From: Sophora flavescens
Lineage: Eukaryota > Streptophyta > Magnoliopsida > Fabales > Fabaceae
Length of the DNA: 64,000 nucleotides
NCBI GenBank assembly: GCA_030762895.1
Contig: CM061069.1
Span: 20,351,630 to 20,415,629, forward strand
Direction of reading: 5' to 3'
Shown: positions 56,862-64,000 of the stretch, piece by piece
How positions within the stretch are numbered: the first letter of the stretch is position 1
Layout of the letters: each line of letters begins with the position of its first letter
Position numbers and translations under genes: made by a program
The notes under the pieces: generated by a model
Databases searched by the model: none
What the model was told of the DNA's origin: nothing
Seen by the model: the letters and a program-made list of their open reading frames with translations, nothing else

Positions 56862-58865
56862 ATGGAAAAAGTCAGACACACTAGCAATGTTCCTGCCACC
56901 AAGATCTCCAGGGTGATTTTGAACTCATTAGAGTATCTGAAAGAGTTGAGCCAATCTTTGCCTCAAGAGCATCGAAAAAGCTTCGTCAAGAAGTATGGAG
57001 GGATCTTGGACCTAATTTCCATACTGGTTCAAGCTACTGCTTTGAGTGTTATAAGTCGGTATTGGAACCCACATCTCAGATGCTTCAAGTTGCCAAACAT
57101 AGACATTACACCCACCATTGAAGAATATGCTTGCCTGTTAAGGTTGCCAATGCAGAAAAACCCCACCGTGTACTTTTGCATGGGGCAATACTTGACCACT
57201 ACAAGCATAGAAGGGTTAATAGGGCTTCCTGAAATTGAAGTGAACTTGATCGAGCACTCAAACTCGCGAGGGTTGACCCAAAAATTTCTTGAAAATCATT
57301 TGAGGAAACTAATGGATCGACAAGACTGGGAAACCTTTGGGAGGGTATTGGCACTAGCAATATATGGGTTGGTTCTATTTCCATCGGCGCTAGACATGAT
57401 AGATCAAGCAGCAATGGACGTGTTCTTCACAGTTGAAAGAAAGAAAAACCCCGTGCCGACAGTATTGGCTGAAACGCTTTTGACTCTAGAATTTTGTCAG
57501 CGGCATCCAAAGGGGAAGCTCAAATGTTGAGCACAGTTGCTCTATGTATGGGTCATGACTCACATGTACGCAAAAGGCTATATCAACCACCATTCAGATC
57601 CACTAAGAGGCTTCCATAACATCCCTACAAGACAGCTTAATGAAGAGGTATGGAAGAGCGAGTTTGACAAGGCAGAAAAAGACTCTTTTAAGTGGGTATG
57701 CCAATGGTACGAAAGTCAGCAGGGGAAAGATATCATTTATAGTTGTGGTGACTATCCAAATGTTCCTTTGATGGGCCCGAGAGGGTGCATATCCTACACA
57801 CCCGCCATAGCCTTATGACAACTTTGTTGGACGCAAACCGTGCCACGAGAAGAACAACTCGGGGGATGCTGTTTCCGATACGAGGATGGTGAGATTACCA
57901 AGTTGTTGGCAAAAGAAGTTAGAAATGCATGGAAAAATGTGAGGATGGCGGGAAGATCACAATTGGGCCGACCAATCCTAATCATTGTCTCAGAATATGA
58001 AGCATGGAGAAAATCAAGGAAAGGTCCCATCAACATTCCTGCAGAAAGCACAGAAGTTGAAGATTACCCTCCTTTGGTAACTCAAATGGAAGAACAACTG
58101 AAGGTTTTGGAAGCACAAATGAAGGAAATGGAACAACAAAAGCAAGATGCTGAGTTGAAAATAGCCATTGGTCAGAAGCATTGTGAGAAGTTAACAAAGG
58201 AAAATGAACATTTAAAAGATTTGTGTGCAGATATCTCCGTAACCTCAAGAGTCCAGAAGAATACAGACAATGTCTCACCAAGCGCCATGACTAGGATCCA
58301 GAATCTTGAAAGCAAAGTATTGTCCTTGACAACAGAAAGGAACCAACTAAGAAAAGAAAAGCGTCATCTAGAAGAAGAAGTCATTCAGCAAGGAGATGTG
58401 AGAAAGTCACTGGAAGTGGAAGTCAATCGACAAAGGGGAGTCAATGACAACTTACAAAAGCAAATTTGTGCACAAGACAAGATGACTGATGAATTGGTAC
58501 AAAAGGTCCAAGAGCTGAATATCCTACTAGTCGAAATCAAGAAGCAGTGCGATTTAGGGTGGACCTCAGCAAAACACTATCATGATCAAAGGGTTCAAGT
58601 AATGAATGCCGTGAAGGGGTGGGGAGAAGAGGCCCGAGAGCGAGGGATAGATATTGACATATAGAAAAAAAGATATATGAGCATGAATTTGGAGCTAAGC
58701 CATTGTATTCCGAATTTTGTCCAATGCTTTGAAAAGGCCAAAAAACAAATTCGTGCGGACCCTATGCTTCGTCTCTCGGCTGAGTTGGATGATTTCATAA
58801 AAATGTGTGGAGGCTTTGCTCGAGGGATAAAAAGAAAGAGACCAAATTTGTTGACTTTAGGATGA
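56862..58865 (+). pseudogene. Ogre ORF1
   Basis: Ogre elements carry an ORF of unknown function before gag, and this matches its position. One frame runs 668 codons from ATG 56,862, with stops at 57,528 (TGA), 57,816 (TGA, a Trp codon by context) and 58,662 (TAG). The N-terminal half resembles a plant-mobile-domain-like fold: PNIDITPTIEEYACLLRLP, LPEIEVNLIEHSN, GRVLALAIYGLVLFPSALD, and WVCQWYESQQG. From about 58,050 it is a long, charged coiled coil (QMEEQLKVLEAQMKEMEQQK, LTTERNQLRKEKRHLEEEV). No gag or catalytic motif is visible. Confidence 0.75.
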
Positions 58866-59403
58866 AAATGTTGTAACAATGTCGAGAATTATGATGTAAT
58901 CCCAATCTATGTATTGCTTTGAGGAGTTTTTAATGAAATCTGTTCTTGCCTCTATGATTCCTTCGCACTCCAACTCTTGCGCTTGACTTGCGACGACACC
59001 TATCGTGGAGCATGGTCTTCCTTTAGTATGTTGTCAACTACATCTTTGCCTTATAGGATTCTTCCTTCTGTGCAAAGGGTAGGACGAGATGTCTCAATTC
59101 AGAATTTCTAGTGTGTTTGAGACAACACCTATTGTGTAGATTTGTTTCTCCCCTAGATTTGTTGTCAACTCTATTTCATCTTATGAGCACAATGCTCTCT
59201 ATGTGGGATGGAGGGACCATCTCTTGTCTGTTATAAGGTGTTAACTCAAAAAATAATAATAAACTCCAAAGGTGATTTTCATAAAAGCTTTTTGCATTTT
59301 TCCAACATTTTGTTCTCACTTTTGTTTCGATTAAAATAGTGTGTGGCTTTTCTGAACAATTGCTCGAAGACACCCTTATCGCACTCGGTCACAGACAAGA
59401 GCC
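58866..59403 (+). mobile_element. Ogre ORF1-gag spacer
   Basis: No ORF. Two similar blocks (gacgacacctatcgtggagc... at 58,992 and gacaacacctattgtgtaga... at 59,121) suggest an internal duplication of about 130 bp. Confidence 0.45.
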
Positions 59404-62223
59404 ATGGCGGATGAACTAGAAGAAGTCCAAGAGATCAGGGATGAAGTCAGTCAAATCAAGGATCAAATGACTAAGATGATGGAGATCCTACAAGCAATGC
59501 AGAAGGAAAAGAACACTGAGGAGAACCCTCCAGCCTCGAATGAAGGACATCCGGCCACACCTCTCATTCTTCCCGGTTTTGCTCAGATTCCTATTCAAGG
59601 CTTCAACCAACCAGAGGCCATGATGCCTCTCACTTTTTATCCAGGCAACCAAACTCATCTTTCATTTGACTCGAACAATCCCCCATACGGTTTACCTCGT
59701 GGATTTGTGCCACCAACGACCCCTATCCCACAAGATGACATTCAAAACTCCGAACATATCACTCAAACACAAACCCCCACCGATGTTGTCGAAATGCCAC
59801 AAACACAAACTGTCAACCCTACAGATGATAACACCCCGATGGTGACACTCTCTGCCAATCCAAAAAATCCACAATACACCCTACATTATGGACCCCAGGG
59901 GACTTAAATGATGCCAAACTTCAGATCCTCCTACATGCCATACCCCTTCCCTCAGAATATGTACGGTGAAACTCCAGTGAATTAGTCAGGAGGGAATTCC
60001 CAATCTAAAGAAAAGTTGGAAGTGCTAGAAGAAAGACTACGGGCCATTGAAGGAGTAAATAGTTATGGTCTTTGGGATGCCTCGGAACTTTGCCTGGTGC
60101 CAAATGTTGTAATTCCACCAAAATTTAAGGTACCTGATTTCGACAAATATCGGGGAACCCCTTGTCCCAAAAACCACTTGACCATGTATGTAAGGAAGAT
60201 TGCATCATACGCTCAAGATGATAAGATCTTGATTCACTTCTTCCAAGACAGTTTAACTGGGGAAGCTTCAAATTAGTACGCGCATCTCGAACGGCCCCAC
60301 ATTCGATCCTTCAAAGATCTAGCAGATGCATTCCTGAAGCAATACAAATACAATATTGACATGGCTCCCGATATGATGCAACTCCAAAATATGGCCAAGA
60401 GAGCCACAAAGACTTTCAAGGAGTATGCGCAACGATGGAGGGAACTGGCTGCTCGGGTAGAGCCTCCATTGGCCGAGAAAGAAATTGTGGCAATGTTCAT
60501 TGATACCCTCCAGTTGCCTTTCTATGATAGAATGATTGGAAGCGTGTCATCGAACTTTTCTGACACGGTCATCACCAGTGAGAGAATTGAAAGTGGAATG
60601 AGGAATGGCAAGATCACTGAGACTTCAGTAATGAACGGCCCGAAGAGAGCCCCGTTTGTGAAAAAGAAAGAAGGAGAAGCACATGCAGTAACCTTTGCAC
60701 AAAAGAAACCAAACCAATTTAAACCAAACCAAACACCCGACTTACAAGCCCAATACGCCCCATATCACCAAGCCAACCAGCCATACATCGCTGCCACCTC
60801 ACAATTTCCAAATCCTCAGCAGATGGCTTCTTACCGGCCATCATACCCTTCTCAGCCTCAAGCACACCCTACCATGCCACCCCAAATTGTTCAACCCCTA
60901 GGTCCAAACCCAAACACCAGCCAAACAAGACCACCGCATAACTCGGAAAGAAAGCCAGTACATTTCGACTCGATACCTATGACCTACACTGAGCTACTGC
61001 ATCATCTTATAAATAAATCTGTGTTGACTCCTATCCCAATGAAACCATTGGGGCCTCCTTATCCAAAGTGGTTTGACCCAAATGTTAAATGTAAGTATCA
61101 TGCAGGGGAAATAGGTCATTCCACTGAGAACTGCAGGGCTTTCAAATTTAAGGTACAAGATCTTATTGACGCTAAGTGGTTGAGCTTGCAGAAAGATGCT
61201 CCGAATGGGGCACAAGGTCCCATGCCTAATCATGGGGGTTCGGGAGTCAATGCCATTGATAGCTTTATGGAACCTACTCTTAAGAGCCAAGTGGCTGATG
61301 TCAGAACTCTCATGAGAGTTATTTTAAGGGAGATGCAAAGACATGGATTGGTGCAGACCTCAATTGTTGAAGAGAAGACTCTTGATGAAAAGATAAGGTG
61401 TGACTTCGACGAGAATATGGGGCATTCAATTGAAGATTGTGCAAAATTTCGACAGGTTGTGCAACAGTTAATAGATATGAAGATTATCCTAATTGGTTAT
61501 GAACCGAATGAGTGTGGCATTAACATGGTCGCTGAATCTACAATTTCCCCAACTCCAGTTAAGATAACTCATTTTACTGTTGTGATTAATCCTCAACCGG
61601 TTCTTGAGCAAGTCGCTCCGAAGGCAGTGGTGATACACTATACTGAGAAGGAGCCTATGCCGGTTTTGAGTGGGCCAACACCAGTTGTCCTCCGAGTCCC
61701 AGGTCCTTTCCCTTACAAGGACACCAAAGCGGTACCATGGAGATATGATAGGCAGGTTCAACAAGGTCCTCCCAACGGGACCACTGTGATTACCAACATT
61801 TTGGGAATTGGTGGAATGACTAGGAGTGGTCGTATTTATACTCCAGAGGTATTGCGAAGGGAGGGAACAGAAAAGGAAGAAAGAGATCACAAGGGAAAAG
61901 ACAAGGTGGAAGGAACGCCTGCTGAAAAGGATACCAAAGGGGCTAATAATAAAAAGGAGGTATCTGATGAAGAAGTCGGTGAATTCTTGAAGTTCATCAA
62001 GCAAAGAGAATACAGGGTCGTGGATCAATTGAATCAAACTCCAGCTCGGATATCTCTTTTGTCTTTGTTGATGAATTCTGAGCCACATAGGAGAGTACTG
62101 ATGAAGGTGTTGAATCAAGCTCATGTCTCTCATGACATCACAATTGATAGGAATGGGGCACAACAAGGCATTACACATCTCAGTGAAGTGTCAAGATCAT
62201 GTCATGGCCAGGGTTCTCATTGA
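59404..62223 (+). pseudogene. gag: Ogre gag
   Basis: The frame opens with MADELEEVQEIRDEVSQIKD, a coiled coil. Stops lie at 59,905 (TAA), 59,983 (TAG) and 60,274 (TAG), all in the same frame and removable by single transitions. Capsid motifs: LEERLRAIEGVNSYGL, PPKFKVPDFDKYRGTPCP, YVRKIASYAQDDKILIHFFQDSL and AQRWRELAARVEPPL. A Pro/Gln-rich stretch follows, then two CCHH/C-like blocks (KCKYHAGEIGHSTENC at about 61,090 and RCDFDENMGHSIEDC at about 61,400). The frame continues to 62,223, but the protease begins in another frame near 62,140. Confidence 0.8.
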
Positions 62224-62500
62224 TAATGGTTCTTCTTTGAATGTAATGCCAAAGTCAACACTGGCAAAGTTGCCTTTCGATGGAACTCATATGAAGCCAA
62301 GCACAATGATTGTAAGAGCTTTCAATGGCACCCAAAGGGAAGTTATGGGAGAAATTGAAGTGCCCATTCAGATTGGCCCTTGCACCTTTGAAATACTCTT
62401 CCAAGTAATGGACATTACGCCAACTTACAGTTGTCTCCTAGGACGACCATGGATCCATTCAATGCAGGGGCTGTACCTTCCACACTGCACCAGAAAGTGA
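62140..62500 (+). pseudogene. Ogre protease
   Basis: ALHISVKCQDHVMARVLIDN precedes the active site LIDNGSSLNVMPKSTL (DNGS where other families have DTGS) and FQVMDITPTYSCLLGRPWIH closes the domain. It lies in a frame shifted by one relative to gag; a shift near 62,150 opens it and another near 62,460 returns to the gag frame. Confidence 0.75.
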
Positions 62501-63100
62501 AGTCCATTGTCGATAGCAAGTTGATAATTGTTTCTGGAGAGGAGGATATGTTAGTGAGTAAGCCATCAATAACCCCTTACATTGAAGCTACCGAAGAAGC
62601 TCTCGAGACCGCTTTCCAATCGCTTGAAATTACCAATGCCACTTATGTTGGGGATAATGTTCCACTCTTGAAACCTCAGTCATCTAAAGCGTCCATTATG
62701 ATGGCTATGGTTATGCTCGGAGGAGGATACCGACCCGGGAGCGGTTTGGGGAAGAATATCCAAGGTGTCACTGACATCCTCATGCTCACCGAGAACAAGG
62801 ACAGGTTTGGGTTGGGATATAAACCCACCAAGGCCGACAAGATGAGGGTTGTAGAAGAGAAGAAAAGAAAGAGGTTGGCTGGGCTGGAAAATCGTGAATA
62901 CGAAGCTGAAAGGGTTCCCATCTGTGACATTCGACAGAGCTTCCGAAGTGTAGGGTTCGCCTTCCTGGACCAAGCAGCAGCTGTTGAAGATGATTATCTC
63001 GCCGATCATGGTGTCAATTTGGTGTATCCATGCCCTCCGGATACAGAACTCAACAATTGGGAGGTCATTGAGTTCCCCAAGACCATAGAGTTTTTTCAAA
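62470..63100 (+). pseudogene. Ogre post-protease region with G-patch domain
   Basis: In the gag frame this reads STLHQKVKSIVDSKLIIVSG, then the G-patch GGGYRPGSGLGKNIQGV and DRFGLGYKPTKADK (about 62,718-62,850), ending VGFAFLDQ. G-patch modules are RNA-binding, and some Tat-lineage and other retroelements carry one next to protease. Reading continues to about 63,098, where splice-donor-like sequence appears. Confidence 0.7.
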
Positions 63101-63337
63101 GTAATTCTGTAATGCTTATCCTTTATCTCTGCCCAAGGCTTTAGGATTTTTGTTGTAATGGGCTTACTTGTTTCCGTTTCAGTATGACTTATCAATGAAT
63201 GCATGCATTCAATATCTTTATGTTCTTATCCCTCTTTTTTTTACTTTCGCTTTTATTCATCGTTCCTCACCAATAAATGCAGTTTCCTATCTTTAACCAT
63301 CATTCATTCATCTTTCCCTGATAACTACCAAAATGCA
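63098..63337 (+). other. Probable Ogre intron between protease and RT
   Basis: A stop-rich, T-rich stretch of about 240 bp separates the protease/G-patch frame from the RT frame. It has a donor-like aaag|taattc / gtaattctg at about 63,099 and an acceptor tttccctgataactaccaaaatgcag ending near 63,337 (written here as one pyrimidine-rich tract then atgcag). Ogre elements are known to have an intron at this place. The exact borders are not settled. Confidence 0.5.
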
Positions 63338-64000
63338 GATCTAAAAGTGACTCTCTTGAAAATGACAGTGTTAATAACTCAGCATACAATTTTGACTATC
63401 CTATTGATCATGCTGATGAGGTTGTTGATGATAATGGGGAAATCCCTCCTGAATTGTTGATGTTGGTAGAACAAGAAGCCAGGGAAATTCGACCCCATGA
63501 AGAGCCAAGTGAACTAATCAATTTGGGAACCGAAGATGATAAAAAAGAGGTTAAGATTGGCCTTTCTCTAAAAGAAAAGGAGCGAAGTAGGATGATCAAG
63601 TTGTTGATGGATTATAAAGATGTTTTCGCATGGTCGTACCAAGACATGCCATGGTTAGACCCCAGTGTAGCAGAACACAAATTGCCATTAAAGCCGGAGT
63701 GTCCTCCAGTAAAGCAGAAGCTGCGAAGAATGAAAGAAAAAATGTCTCTAAAGATCAAGGAGGAGGTCAAGAAACAACTGGATGCAGGTTTCCTAGAAGT
63801 TGTAAAGTACCCTCAATGGGTTGCTAACATCGTTCCTGTTCCCAAGAAGGATGGAAAGGTTCGAATGTATGTTGACTATCGAGATCTGAACAGAGCTAGC
63901 CCAAAAGATGACTTTCCCCTGCCTCACATTGATGTTCTAGTAGATAATACTGCTCAACATGCATTATTCTCTTTCATGGATGGATTCTCGGGATATAGCC
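63338..64000 (+). pseudogene. pol: Ogre reverse transcriptase, N-terminal part (runs off window)
   Basis: The frame after the intron reads SDSLENDSVNNSAYNFDYP, DYKDVFAWSYQDMPWLDP, EHKLPLKPECPPVKQKLRR, VPVPKKDGKVRMYVDYRDLN and DDFPLPHIDVLVDN, ending at FMDGFSGYS. These are the early RT motifs. The catalytic box, RNase H and integrase lie beyond position 64,000. Reading appears open within the window. Confidence 0.8.

Overview
This is nuclear plant DNA, very probably from a papilionoid legume of the soybean/bean group. It is AT-rich and intron-bearing, and it is dominated by nested LTR retrotransposons of plant lineages (Athila/Tat-like, Tekay-like and Reina-like chromoviruses, Ty1/copia, Ogre) with En/Spm, hAT and Mutator-type DNA elements. 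The genus is inferred from the look of the element families; no search was run. I can support only one host gene that looks functional: an NF-YA transcription factor on the minus strand (coding exons between 28,511 and 38,560).

Layout. 1-7,249: three LTRs of one Athila/Tat-like family (the first cut by the window edge) alternate with two short internal regions that lack gag-pol but carry an unclassified ORF; a third, different internal region follows. 7,251-12,229: a 5'-truncated, stop-ridden Tekay-like gag-pol, preceded by a cluster of ATAATCGATTAT motifs. Its 3' LTR (from 12,230) is split by a minus-strand Athila-like element that encodes only gag and protease (13,915-23,173). That protease gene is itself split by a 3.7-kb solo LTR (15,957-19,681) flanked by CCACC duplications. 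23,174-25,261: the remaining Tekay-like LTR, a SIRE-like copia LTR and an unassigned segment. 25,480-27,740: a LINE fragment broken by a decayed hAT element.

28,190-39,450: the NF-YA gene. Five coding exons give 331 residues with the conserved NF-YB/C-interaction and CCAAT-binding segments. The 3' UTR has two adjacent miR169-like sites. Its largest intron holds a young Reina-like element (31,153-36,726, GAAAT duplications) in antisense orientation.

39,508-44,440: a minus-strand LTR element with 333-bp LTRs. It has lost most of gag-pol and contains fragments of a vacuolar H+-pyrophosphatase gene and a PPR-like gene, plus a 5'-truncated copia element. 44,441-47,982: mostly featureless AT-rich DNA with a TRIM-like LTR and a small hAT-like MITE. 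47,983-50,960: a probable gene-capturing CACTA-like element holding intron-containing pieces of V-ATPase subunit C and two-domain glyoxalase I. 51,622-53,427: one end of an En/Spm element, carrying a Mutator-type MITE with a perfect 9-bp duplication. 53,428-64,000: an Ogre element (2.5-kb LTR, tRNA-Arg-type PBS, ORF1, gag, protease, G-patch, probable intron, start of RT) that leaves the window.

Almost all element ORFs carry nonsense codons explicable as C-to-T or G-to-A changes, as expected from deamination in silenced, methylated repeats. The region reads as a small gene island in a deep, multi-layered transposon nest, with two independent cases of host-gene fragment capture.
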